Made by a program: the position numbers and the translations under genes. From the NCBI RefSeq assembly GCF_027587025.1, contig NZ_JAPPTI010000006.1:124001-188000 (forward strand): a DNA stretch of 64,000 bases. The letters are read 5' to 3'. Position 1 is the first letter of the stretch. The number at the start of each line of letters is the position of its first letter. Below are positions 39,943 to 48,379 of this stretch, in pieces. This stretch comes from Vibrio sp. LaRot3 (lineage in GTDB: Bacteria > Pseudomonadota > Gammaproteobacteria > Enterobacterales > Vibrionaceae). A model generated the notes under the pieces. That model saw only the letters and a program-made list of their open reading frames with translations, did not search any database and was not told the origin of the DNA.

Positions 39943-41157
39943 ATGACGGTAGAAAATAAGATTGAACGCGGCTTGTTTGATGAGGTGATGGTGCCTTGTT
40001 ACAGCCCGATGGAAATGATCCCAGTAAAAGGTGAAGGTTCACGAGTGTGGGATCAAGATGGTAACGAATATATCGATTTTGCTGGTGGGATTGCGGTAAG
40101 TTGCTTGGGTCATTGTCACCCAGCAATGGTTAACGCCTTAACCGAGCAAGGTCAAAAGCTGTGGCATTTGAGTAATGTCATGACGAATGAACCCGCGCTG
40201 CGTCTAGCGAAGAAACTGATCGATTTGTGTTTTGCCGATAAGGTCTTTTTTGCGAACTCTGGTGCCGAAGCGAATGAAGCCGCATTGAAGCTTGCTCGTC
40301 GTTACGCGGCTGACATCCATGGCCCAGAAAAATCAGAAATTATCGCCTTTAAACAAGGCTTCCACGGACGTACTTTCTTTACCGTAACGGTCGGTGGTCA
40401 AGCTGCGTATTCCGATGGCTTTGGTCCTAAACCGGGTGATGTAACTCATCTTCCTTACAACGATGTTGAAGCGTTGAAAGCTCATATTTCAGACCGAACT
40501 TGTGCAGTGATGATGGAGCCACTTCAAGGTGAAGGCGGCATTATTTCTCCAACGGATGAGTTTGCTCAAGCAGTACGTGAACTGTGTGATAAGCATGATG
40601 CACTGCTGATTTTCGATGAAGTTCAAACGGGTAATGGTCGTACTGGTCACTTCTACGCTTATCAAGGCCTAGGTGTAACACCAGACATTCTTAGCACGGC
40701 GAAATCACTCGGTGGTGGTTTTCCTATTGGTGCCATGTTGACAACCAGTCGACTCGCGGAACACCTAAAAGTGGGCACGCACGGTTCAACGTATGGTGGT
40801 AACCCACTGGCATGTGCTGTGGCTGAGGCTGTGGTCGATGTTGTCGGTCATCCAGATACGTTAAGCGGGGTATTGGAACGCGAAGCGCTGTTCCGTGATG
40901 GATTGACTAAGATTAATGATAAGTACCAAGTGTTTAGTGAAATTCGAGGCCAAGGCCTTCTACTTGGTGCGGCACTCAATGAAGAGTGGCAAGGCCGTGC
41001 GCGTGATATTTTGATCGCAGCAGGTAAACAAGGATTGATGGTATTGGTTGCGGGGCCGAATGTGGTTCGCTTTACGCCATCGTTAGTGATTACTAAACAA
41101 GATATAGAACAAGGATTAGACAAACTAGATCGAGCAATTGCAACGCTCGTTAAATAA
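39943..41157 (+). CDS. astC: Acetylornithine/succinylornithine aminotransferase
   Basis: A 404-residue class III PLP aminotransferase. PLP Lys254 is in [27 protein letters not shown] and [13 protein letters not shown] are the usual cofactor segments. The family includes ArgD (synthesis) and AstC (catabolism). No second copy is visible, and it heads an astA-astD cluster, so it may serve both roles; vibrio annotations often call it argD. The start at 39943 has GAGAGGGA upstream. The ten-codon extension is rejected. Confidence 0.92.
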   Translation: MTVENKIERGLFDEVMVPCYSPMEMIPVKGEGSRVWDQDGNEYIDFAGGIAVSCLGHCHPAMVNALTEQGQKLWHLSNVMTNEPALRLAKKLIDLCFADKVFFANSGAEANEAALKLARRYAADIHGPEKSEIIAFKQGFHGRTFFTVTVGGQAAYSDGFGPKPGDVTHLPYNDVEALKAHISDRTCAVMMEPLQGEGGIISPTDEFAQAVRELCDKHDALLIFDEVQTGNGRTGHFYAYQGLGVTPDILSTAKSLGGGFPIGAMLTTSRLAEHLKVGTHGSTYGGNPLACAVAEAVVDVVGHPDTLSGVLEREALFRDGLTKINDKYQVFSEIRGQGLLLGAALNEEWQGRARDILIAAGKQGLMVLVAGPNVVRFTPSLVITKQDIEQGLDKLDRAIATLVK

Positions 41158-41178
41158 GGAAAATTCAAAACTTATACA

Positions 41179-41254
41179 AATGCTACCAACAAAGGCTGCT
41201 TAATTTGCATTCGCAAAGGCCTACCGTTGGTGGCATTGGTATCCTGCATCAGGA
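41179..41254 (+). promoter_or_regulatory. Folded leader before astA, may mask its ribosome binding site
   Basis: A 12-bp outer stem (41179-41190 with 41226-41237, one T-G wobble) encloses AGGC/GCCT and TTTGC-ATTC-GCAAA stems. It is followed at once by a small hairpin TCCTG-CAT-CAGGA (41242-41254), whose 3' arm contains part of the astA AGGAGGG site. No T-run follows, so it is not a terminator. Translational control or mRNA processing between astC and astA is inferred. Confidence 0.45.
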
Positions 41255-41264
41255 GGGAGTATCG

Positions 41265-42284
41265 ATGCTGGTTATTCGACCTATCAACATGTCAGATTAC
41301 GATGCGCTGCACACTTGCGCCGTAGAGTCAGGACACGGATTCACATCACTGCCGGTTAATGAAAAGCTATTAACCAATCGCATTCAACATTCAGAGTACA
41401 GTTTCTCAAAACCAGACGTTACCCAACCGGGTGATGAAGGCTATTTAATGGTCGGTTTTGACAGTGAAACCGGTGAAGTGGCTGGCTGTACTGGTATTGA
41501 AGCTTCTATCGGTTGGGATGTGCCGTTTTACTCTTATCACATCAGCACCATAGTGCACTCTTCACCTAAGCTGGGTGTTAACAACGTGGTTAAGCTACTT
41601 ACCTTTGGTAATAACTACACTGGTTGCTCTGAAATCTGTACCTTGTTTTTGCGCCCTGCATTTCGTGGCGGTTTGAATGGTCGGTTGATGTCGAAGTGTC
41701 GCTTTTTGATGATGGCCGAACACCCGCATCGTTTTTCTGAAACCGTCTTTGCTGAGATGCGTGGTGTCTCTGACGATGAAGGTAACTCTCCTTTTTGGCA
41801 ATGGTTGCAAGAACACTTCTTCTCGATTGATTTCACCATGGCCGATTATCTAACTGGCATTGGCAAGAAAGGCTTTATTGCTGATTTGATGCCTAAGTTG
41901 CCAATCTATATCAACCTGCTTAGCCCTGAAGCGCAAGAAGTGATTGGTAAGGTTCATGACAATACTAAACCTGCGTTACGCCTACTAGAAAACGAAGGTT
42001 TTACCTGTCGTAACTACGTCGATATTTTTGATGGCGGCCCAACGGTGGAATGTGACGTGCGAAATATTGAGTCAGTACGTCACTCATTTAGAGCCAAAGT
42101 TGAAATCAGCGAGCATTCAAGCTCTCAAGATTACCTTATGAGTAATACCTCGTTTGAAGATTTCCGCGCGGTAGCGACAAAAGCCGCTTATGACCAAGCG
42201 AGCGAACGGGTGATTATCAATGATGAAGTGGCTAAGGCGCTTCAAGTTGAACAAGGCGATTACGTTCGTCTGTTACCGCAATAA
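41265..42284 (+). CDS. astA: Arginine N-succinyltransferase
   Basis: A 339-residue enzyme, first step of the arginine succinyltransferase (AST) catabolic pathway, transferring succinyl from succinyl-CoA to arginine. The N-terminus [19 protein letters not shown], the segment [12 protein letters not shown] and [17 protein letters not shown] are characteristic. AGGAGGGAG precedes the chosen ATG. The frame opens 20 codons earlier within the folded leader, which I do not count as coding. Confidence 0.95.
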   Translation: MLVIRPINMSDYDALHTCAVESGHGFTSLPVNEKLLTNRIQHSEYSFSKPDVTQPGDEGYLMVGFDSETGEVAGCTGIEASIGWDVPFYSYHISTIVHSSPKLGVNNVVKLLTFGNNYTGCSEICTLFLRPAFRGGLNGRLMSKCRFLMMAEHPHRFSETVFAEMRGVSDDEGNSPFWQWLQEHFFSIDFTMADYLTGIGKKGFIADLMPKLPIYINLLSPEAQEVIGKVHDNTKPALRLLENEGFTCRNYVDIFDGGPTVECDVRNIESVRHSFRAKVEISEHSSSQDYLMSNTSFEDFRAVATKAAYDQASERVIINDEVAKALQVEQGDYVRLLPQ

Positions 42285-42312
42285 CTCTTACCTCTATAAA
42301 AAGGAAACGCAA

Positions 42313-43770
42313 ATGTCACATTGGATTGCAGGACAATGGGTTGCCGGACAAGGTGAGCCAATGAGCTCAACAAGCCCTTATAACAACGAGGTAATTTGGC
42401 AAAGCGATAGTGCGACTGTTGCTCAAGTAGAATCGGCAGTTTCTGCGGCGCGAGAAGCCTTCTTAACGTGGAAGAAAACCTGTTTTGAGCAGAGAGAAGC
42501 GGTTGTATTGCGCTTCGCTGAACTTGTCAAAGAGCACAGTGAACAAATCGCAGAAATCATTGCTAAAGAAACAGGCAAGCCATTGTGGGAAACCCGTACA
42601 GAAGCGGGCGCAATGGCAGGAAAAATCGCTATTTCTATCCGTGCTTATCATGAACGTACTGGAGAGGCGACGCGTGAAGCAGCGGGTAACCAAATTGTAT
42701 TACGTCATCGACCACTTGGAGTGATGGCGGTATTTGGCCCGTACAACTTCCCAGGGCATTTGCCGAATGGTCATATTGTACCGGCACTACTGGCTGGCAA
42801 CACCGTGGTGTTTAAACCATCAGAGCAGACTCCTTGGACAGGTGAGTTTGCCATGAAGCTTTGGCAACAAGCTGGTCTACCTGATGGTGTGATCAACTTA
42901 GTCCAAGGAGCGAAAGAAACAGGTATTGCGCTTGCTGAATCGAAGGGGATTGATGGTCTGCTGTTCACGGGTAGCGCAAACACTGGCCATATCCTACACC
43001 GCCAGTTTGCTGGGCAACCGGATAAGATGTTGGCTTTGGAGATGGGGGGCAACAACCCTATGGTTATCTCTGAGCAGTTCGGCGACCTAGACTCAACGGT
43101 TTACACCATTATTCAGTCGGCATTTATCAGTGCTGGTCAGCGCTGTACTTGTGCTCGTCGCCTTTACGTTCCTATTGGTGAGAAGGGCGATCAATTATTG
43201 GTTCGACTGGTGGAAGCAACGCGCAATATTCGTGTCGACCAACCATTTGCCGAACCTGCTCCGTTTATGGGGCCACAGATTTCGACAGCGGCCGCTGAGT
43301 TTATCTTAAACGCACAAAAGCACCTGCAATCACTGGGGGCTGAAAGCTTAGTTGAGGCGAAGGCAGGACACGCTGCATTTGTTAGCCCGGGCATTATAGA
43401 TGTCACCACAATTCAAGATTTGCCAGATGAAGAATACTTTGGGCCATTGCTTCAAGTGATTCGCTATCAAGGTTTAGAGCAGGCCGTTGAGTTAGCCAAC
43501 GATACCCGATTTGGCCTCTCTGCTGGGTTAGTCTCAACTGACGATAGTGAATGGGAATACTTCGTTGATCATATTCGTGCTGGGATTGTTAATCGTAACC
43601 GACAGCTGACAGGTGCAAGTGGTGATGCGCCGTTTGGAGGCCCTGGAGCCTCAGGCAACCTGCGCCCAAGTGCCTACTACGCTGCGGATTATTGTGCTTA
43701 CCCAATGGCTTCGATGGAAGGGGCAGAAACTTTGTTGCCAGCAACATTGAGCCCTGGCATCACATTATAA
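42313..43770 (+). CDS. astD: N-succinylglutamate 5-semialdehyde dehydrogenase
   Basis: A 485-residue aldehyde dehydrogenase, fourth step of the AST pathway. [20 protein letters not shown], the NAD-binding FTGSANTG, the general-base Glu in LEMGGNNP and the catalytic Cys in [10 protein letters not shown] are visible. The start at 42313 follows AAGGAAA. The longer frame overlapping astA is rejected. astB and astE are absent from this cluster and must lie elsewhere if the pathway is complete. Confidence 0.96.
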   Translation: MSHWIAGQWVAGQGEPMSSTSPYNNEVIWQSDSATVAQVESAVSAAREAFLTWKKTCFEQREAVVLRFAELVKEHSEQIAEIIAKETGKPLWETRTEAGAMAGKIAISIRAYHERTGEATREAAGNQIVLRHRPLGVMAVFGPYNFPGHLPNGHIVPALLAGNTVVFKPSEQTPWTGEFAMKLWQQAGLPDGVINLVQGAKETGIALAESKGIDGLLFTGSANTGHILHRQFAGQPDKMLALEMGGNNPMVISEQFGDLDSTVYTIIQSAFISAGQRCTCARRLYVPIGEKGDQLLVRLVEATRNIRVDQPFAEPAPFMGPQISTAAAEFILNAQKHLQSLGAESLVEAKAGHAAFVSPGIIDVTTIQDLPDEEYFGPLLQVIRYQGLEQAVELANDTRFGLSAGLVSTDDSEWEYFVDHIRAGIVNRNRQLTGASGDAPFGGPGASGNLRPSAYYAADYCAYPMASMEGAETLLPATLSPGITL

Positions 43771-43905
43771 CGCTTGCCAATAGGCATGATTGAATACGTC
43801 ACAGGTTGAATGCCATCTCTTCTTAGCCGAGTGAGATGGTCTCGACTATTCTTATATGAAAATAATATTGATACCGATAACAAGACCCTAAGCTAAGGAG
43901 GCGCT

Positions 43906-44697
43906 ATGACGCCAGACCTATTGTTTCAGTCACTATGGGACGACTATACCGAGCGTTTATGTCCATCAGCAGGCAATGTCCATAGATTGCTGCAAGAAGA
44001 TGAACCTCTTATCAATGACCACATTGCTCTGCGCACTTTCAATCTTGCTCCAGTTAACTTATCCGTTTTAGCGAAACCTTTTTTAGAACTGGGCTATCAA
44101 GAAGCAGGGGATTACCTGTTTGAAAGTAAAAAGCTCGTAGCTAAGCATTTTGAACACCCAGACCCTCGTCAGCCAAAAGTGTTTATTAGTGAGTTGAAAG
44201 TGGAAGAGTGCTCTGCACAGTTGCAAACGTTAGTGAAAAAACTGGTAGCAGAAATGGATGCCTCTCAGTTAAAAGGGTTTGATTTCTTGTATGCGGGGCG
44301 GCTTTGGTCGCTAGAGCATAAAGACTACCAATTGTTGGCGGAAGAAAGTGAGTACGCGTCTTGGGTTGCAGCGCATGGCTACGGGGCAAACCACTTTACT
44401 GTAAGTGTTAATCAACTTGACCAGTTTGAAGAAGTTCAGCAGGTGAATGATCACTTGAGTGCCGCGGGTTTTGTTATTAACCAGTCCGGTGGGGAAGTAA
44501 AAGGTTCTCCGGATGTACTGTTAGAGCAATCTGCTACCATGGCAGATAAAGTCAAAGTTGACTTGGATGATGGTGTGTTTCAAATTCCGGGTGGCTTCTA
44601 TGAGTTTGCGAAGCGCTACCCAATGGCCAATGGTGAGTTGTATTCAGGTTTTGTGGCAGCGTCAGCCGATAAAATCTTTGAAAGTACCAACAACTAG
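43906..44697 (+). CDS. DUF1338 family protein (2-oxoadipate dioxygenase/decarboxylase-like)
   Basis: A 263-residue protein of the DUF1338 family. A longer member, P. putida HglS, is a non-haem Fe(II) 2-oxoadipate dioxygenase/decarboxylase. Here DHIALRTF (H39), ANHFTVSVN (H163) and FYEFAKRY (E233) supply a plausible two-His-one-Glu iron site. It is short relative to HglS (over 440 residues). It follows astD by 135 bp with AGGAGG before the ATG, so a role linked to arginine or lysine catabolism is possible. Substrate not determined. Confidence 0.8.
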   Translation: MTPDLLFQSLWDDYTERLCPSAGNVHRLLQEDEPLINDHIALRTFNLAPVNLSVLAKPFLELGYQEAGDYLFESKKLVAKHFEHPDPRQPKVFISELKVEECSAQLQTLVKKLVAEMDASQLKGFDFLYAGRLWSLEHKDYQLLAEESEYASWVAAHGYGANHFTVSVNQLDQFEEVQQVNDHLSAAGFVINQSGGEVKGSPDVLLEQSATMADKVKVDLDDGVFQIPGGFYEFAKRYPMANGELYSGFVAASADKIFESTNN

Positions 44698-44722
44698 TCT
44701 TTTCTCACCTTATTGATGAAAA

Positions 44723-44750
44723 CAAAAAGCCACCCAATGGGTGGCTTTGA
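44723..44750. terminator. Bidirectional terminator between the DUF1338 gene and crp
   Basis: Stem AAAGCCACCC / GGGTGGCTTT with a short AT loop. The minus strand continues TTTTTGTTTTC, favouring crp termination. Confidence 0.8.
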
Positions 44751-44778
44751 AATTTTCTCGATTTCTAATAATTAGAAA

Positions 44779-45411
44779 TTAGCGAGTACCGTAAACAACA
44801 ATCGTCTTACCGTGAGCAGAGATTAGGTTCTGCTCTTCTAGCATCTTCAAGATACGACCTACTGTCTCACGAGAACAACCAACAATTTGGCCAATCTCTT
44901 GACGAGTGATCTTGATTTGCATGCCGTCTGGGTGAGTCATCGCGTCAGGTTGTTTCGCTAGGTTTAGTAGCGTTTGAGCGATACGACCAGTTACGTCTAG
45001 GAACGCTAGGTCACCTACTTTTTGGCTTGTTACTTGTAGGCGACGAGCCATCTGTGACGACAGACGCATTAGGATGTCAGGGTTTACTTGGATAAGCTGA
45101 CGGAATTTCTTAAATGAGATTTCCGCTACTTCACAAGGAGACTTGGCACGAACCCAAGCTGTACGCTCTTGGTCTTCTTCGAATAGACCAAGTTCACCGA
45201 TGAAATCACCTTGGTTTAGGTAAGAAAGGATCATTTCCTTACCTTCTTCGTCTTTAATAAGAACCGCTACAGAACCTTTAACGATGTAGTATAAAGTTTC
45301 TGCTTTTTCGCCCGCGTGGATCAGCGTGCTTTTTGATGGGTACTTATGAATATGACAGTGTGAAAGGAACCACTCTAATGTTGGGTCGGTTTGAGGTTTA
45401 CCTAGAACCAT
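44779..45411 (-). CDS. crp: cAMP receptor protein (CRP)
   Basis: A 210-residue global regulator. The cAMP-binding beta-roll (about 10-120) includes [18 protein letters not shown] with the Glu/Arg/Ser contacts. The helix-turn-helix [23 protein letters not shown] (about 169-191) is essentially the E. coli sequence. AGAGGAAG precedes the ATG. It lies downstream of prkB; yhfA, found between them in E. coli, is absent. Confidence 0.98.
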   Translation of the reverse strand: MVLGKPQTDPTLEWFLSHCHIHKYPSKSTLIHAGEKAETLYYIVKGSVAVLIKDEEGKEMILSYLNQGDFIGELGLFEEDQERTAWVRAKSPCEVAEISFKKFRQLIQVNPDILMRLSSQMARRLQVTSQKVGDLAFLDVTGRIAQTLLNLAKQPDAMTHPDGMQIKITRQEIGQIVGCSRETVGRILKMLEEQNLISAHGKTIVVYGTR

Positions 45412-45473
45412 AATATCTCACTTCCTCTGCAGGGTACGCTTGCCGCTTTCCATGTTTTAGCTAAGCCCAAATG

Positions 45474-45510
45474 GGATAGCCAGAATAAGAGCACTTTAGT
45501 CATGCTGCAA
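45474..45510 (-). promoter_or_regulatory. Candidate crp promoter
   Basis: On the minus strand TTGCAG (45505-45510), 17-bp spacer, TATTCT (45482-45487), giving a leader of about 64 nt. A possible CRP-binding site, CGTGC-N6-TCACG at 45603-45618, matches 7 of 10 consensus bases and lies upstream. Autoregulation is known in E. coli and only inferred here. Confidence 0.4.
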
Positions 45511-45651
45511 GCTATCTTGTGTTTCGGTTACAAATAGTATCCTTTTTCCCGAACGATTTCTTGATTTTAATCGGGTCCAAGATGCTATTTTTTAAGCAAA
45601 AACGTGCACATGATCACGGTATGAAAAGTAATCGTGTTCTAGCAACTGGGT

Positions 45652-46521
45652 TTAACCGATTTTTCCGGTTTCGATTAACTGTTGAAGAATCGGTCTTACG
45701 ATGAGCTCCATAGCGAAACTCATTTTACCACCAGGTACTACAAGCGTGTTGTGTCGTGACATAAATGAGCCATCGATCATTGCGAGCAAGTACGGATAAT
45801 CGACATTTTTAAAGCCACGTAAACGTATAACTACGAAGCTTTCGTCCAAACTAGGGATACCTTTGGCATCTAATGGGTTGGAGGTATCTACCGTAGGCAC
45901 CCGCTGGAAATTGATGTGTGTACGAGAAAACTGCGGGGTGATGTAGTTTAGGTAGTCATCCATTGAACGCACGATGGAATCCATCACCGCTTCGCGAGAA
46001 TGACCACGGTCACGAGTATCTCGAACAAATTTTTGAATCCACTCAAGGTTGACGATCGGCACCATGCCAATCAGAAAGTCGACATGCTGTGCGACGTTAA
46101 CATCCCCATCGACAACGCCACCATGTAATCCTTCATAGAATAGGACATCGCTGTTTTCCGGCAGATCTTGCCATGGGGTGAATGTTCCCGGCATTTGATT
46201 GTAAGGTACGGCTTCATCAAAAGTATGAAGGTAGCGACGCACTTGACCTGTGCCTTCGTTACCGTATTGGCGGAAGAACTCTTCAAGCCCCGGAAAGTCA
46301 TTGGCTTGAGGGCCAAAGTAGCTAATGTGACGCCCTTGATCACGAGCTTTACGGATGGCGACATCCATCTCTGGGCGAGTGAATCGGTGGAAGCTATCAC
46401 CTTCAACCCACGCAGGTTTAATGTCCATCATGTTGAACATTTTGCGAAAGGCTTCGGATGTGGTGGTGGTTCCTGCCCCAGATGAGCCAGTAACCGCGAT
46501 GATCGGATGTTTTGCTGACAT
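45652..46521 (-). CDS. prkB: Phosphoribulokinase-family protein
   Basis: A 289-residue P-loop kinase related to phosphoribulokinase. The P-loop is AVTGSSGAGTTTTSEAF at about 9-25. Further family segments are EGDSFHRFTR, FYEGLHGG and SFVVIRLRGFKNVDYPYLLAMIDGSFMSRHN. No Rubisco or other Calvin-cycle genes are visible, so its substrate is uncertain, as for E. coli PrkB. It belongs to the conserved yheT-yheU-prkB-crp group. An AAGG site precedes the start. Confidence 0.92.
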   Translation of the reverse strand: MSAKHPIIAVTGSSGAGTTTTSEAFRKMFNMMDIKPAWVEGDSFHRFTRPEMDVAIRKARDQGRHISYFGPQANDFPGLEEFFRQYGNEGTGQVRRYLHTFDEAVPYNQMPGTFTPWQDLPENSDVLFYEGLHGGVVDGDVNVAQHVDFLIGMVPIVNLEWIQKFVRDTRDRGHSREAVMDSIVRSMDDYLNYITPQFSRTHINFQRVPTVDTSNPLDAKGIPSLDESFVVIRLRGFKNVDYPYLLAMIDGSFMSRHNTLVVPGGKMSFAMELIVRPILQQLIETGKIG

Positions 46522-46645
46522 GACAAACCTTGTCTTTAGATAACTTGCCTGTTTGGGCTGTTTATTCGTTAACGGTATAACAGCCTAGAAACAACAATAT
46601 AACACGGTTTGTCAGATAGCGATCAGTTGAAATGTGTGAGTAGAT

Positions 46646-46858
46646 CTAGAACTTGGCTTTAACTTGAATGTCGACTGTTTCATGCAGTTCGGAGTAAACC
46701 ACTACGGCTTCGCCAGTCTCGATTTGTTTGCGTACTTGTTCTACTTTGGTTTGCAGTGACACTTCTTGGTTGCCGTAATCGGTGCCTTCACGCAGCACGA
46801 ATTCTTGAATCAGATTATCTAGTGTGTCTGAGTCGATTTGTTGCCAAGGAACAATCAT
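46646..46858 (-). CDS. yheU: YheU family protein
   Basis: A 70-residue acidic cytoplasmic protein of UPF0270. [29 protein letters not shown] is the conserved family N-terminus. GAGGT lies before the ATG. It lies between yheT and prkB as in E. coli. Function unknown. Confidence 0.9.
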   Translation of the reverse strand: MIVPWQQIDSDTLDNLIQEFVLREGTDYGNQEVSLQTKVEQVRKQIETGEAVVVYSELHETVDIQVKAKF

Positions 46859-46919
46859 AAATACCTCTTTATTCTATGACGTTTAACAACCAGTAATGGT
46901 TTGATGCTTTGGGGCGCTA

Positions 46920-47894
46920 TTATGCCGACTTCAAGCTGTGATAGTAAGCGGGAAGTGTTTCTTCTAACCAAAAGCGTGGCTTCAATACTGAACCAGTGAC
47001 AAAACCGACGTGACCGCCTTGGTCAAATAAACGGTAGTCGATGTTATCGGGCAGCACAAAGTGTGGGATCACCGCATCAGTCATAAATGGGTCATCTTTG
47101 GCGTGGATGATCTGTGTTGGTAAGCGAATATCACGCAAACGATGAATACCCGAACAGCGCTGGTAATAATCTTCGGCATCTTTAAAGCCGTGTAGAGGCG
47201 CGGTGATGAGATCATCAAATTCGTACAATCGTGTTACGCGTTTAATCGACTGGTAGCTTAAATCCAACTCGCCTTTGAGTAAGTGATGCTTGCGTAGCGC
47301 ATTGCGCTTTAATGAATTAAGTAGATAGGTTTTGTAGAGTTTAGAAAAGCCTTGCTCTATACGTTCTGAACACGCCGAAAGGTCAAGTGGTGCAGAGACA
47401 ATCGATGCCGCATCGAGTAGTGGTTCGTCAGCGTACTCAGCGAGGTAGTTGGCCAGCATGTTTCCGCCAAGCGATATGCCTACTGCGATCTTCTTTTGGT
47501 TTGGAAATCGCTGATGTAGATATTCTAAAAATAGCCGAGCATCTTTTACTTCACCTGAGTGATAAGCACGTGCGAGTTTGTTTGGTTTACCGCTACAGCC
47601 GCGAAAGTGCATCATTACCGAGAGCCAACCCTGCTTGGCAAAAGCGTCCATTAAGCCATTGGCATAGGGGCTATAAAAGCATCCCTCTAAGCCATGAAAG
47701 AGAATAAACAGAGGCTTGTCTTTGGCTGTATCACTCTCTTTGTCTTCACTCCATGCTAGGTCAAGGAAGTCACCATCGGGGGTATCCAATGTTTGCCATA
47801 TAGGTTCAAACAGCGCTTTTTTGCGAATAAAACGCGGCGCGAGAGTTTGCAGGTGTGGATTGGATAATCCAGTCGCGGCAGTGAATTGAGTCAT
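46920..47894 (-). CDS. yheT: YheT family alpha/beta hydrolase
   Basis: A 324-residue hydrolase. LFHGLEG gives the oxyanion region, and the nucleophile elbow GISLGGNML holds the catalytic Ser. The acid and His are in HAKDDPFM and GGHVGFV. Members are carboxylesterase-like with unknown natural substrates. It starts 2 bp after the upstream TIGR02444 gene stop, so it is in one operon with it and yheS. Confidence 0.92.
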   Translation of the reverse strand: MTQFTAATGLSNPHLQTLAPRFIRKKALFEPIWQTLDTPDGDFLDLAWSEDKESDTAKDKPLFILFHGLEGCFYSPYANGLMDAFAKQGWLSVMMHFRGCSGKPNKLARAYHSGEVKDARLFLEYLHQRFPNQKKIAVGISLGGNMLANYLAEYADEPLLDAASIVSAPLDLSACSERIEQGFSKLYKTYLLNSLKRNALRKHHLLKGELDLSYQSIKRVTRLYEFDDLITAPLHGFKDAEDYYQRCSGIHRLRDIRLPTQIIHAKDDPFMTDAVIPHFVLPDNIDYRLFDQGGHVGFVTGSVLKPRFWLEETLPAYYHSLKSA

Positions 47895-47896
47895 GA

Positions 47897-48379
47897 TTAG
47901 TGTGGGGTGTCGGTGGGTTCAAACGGCAGAGCAAAGATATCGTAAAGATGTTCTCCGCCCAATTGACGACAATAACGCAAAGTCAGTGCTTCACCACGAG
48001 TATTGCTTAGCGTAAAGCTGTTCACGCAATCAACCAAATCTGACTGCTGTTGCTTTTCAAGCTGAAGCTCAAATTGCAGCGCTTCTCGGTATAAGGTGTC
48101 AGATAAGTTGAATTTTAGCTTTCGTCTCAACTCGCGAAAGCTATTTAGCAAGGATTCCGAACGACCAAGGCACTCTTCAACTTTGTGCCAATCTTGTTCG
48201 CCGATGGTCACTTGCTGCTCATCTAGCCATTTGAGAAGGAGCAGCAAGTTAACGTTACCTTTGAATTGATTTTGTAAGTTTAAGCACGCCTCTTTTACTT
48301 CTCGCACACTGTAGTACTGCAAGCTAAATTGCCATAACCGTTCTAGTGTGAGGGAAACTCTGACGTGCTCTATACTCAT
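47897..48379 (-). CDS. TIGR02444 family protein
   Basis: A 160-residue mostly helical cytoplasmic protein with no catalytic motif that I recognise. Family features are LWQFSLQYYSVREVKEACLNLQN and LLLLLKWLDEQ. The start overlaps the yheS stop by four bases (ATGA), so it is translationally coupled to the ABC-F protein. Function unknown. The coupling suggests a link to ribosome-associated YheS or the hydrolase YheT. Confidence 0.82.
   Translation of the reverse strand: MSIEHVRVSLTLERLWQFSLQYYSVREVKEACLNLQNQFKGNVNLLLLLKWLDEQQVTIGEQDWHKVEECLGRSESLLNSFRELRRKLKFNLSDTLYREALQFELQLEKQQQSDLVDCVNSFTLSNTRGEALTLRYCRQLGGEHLYDIFALPFEPTDTPH

Noticed and set aside
41205..41264. Extended N-terminus of AstA
   Set aside because: The upstream 20 codons fall in a folded leader and are not like the family; AGGAGGG fits the ATG at 41265.
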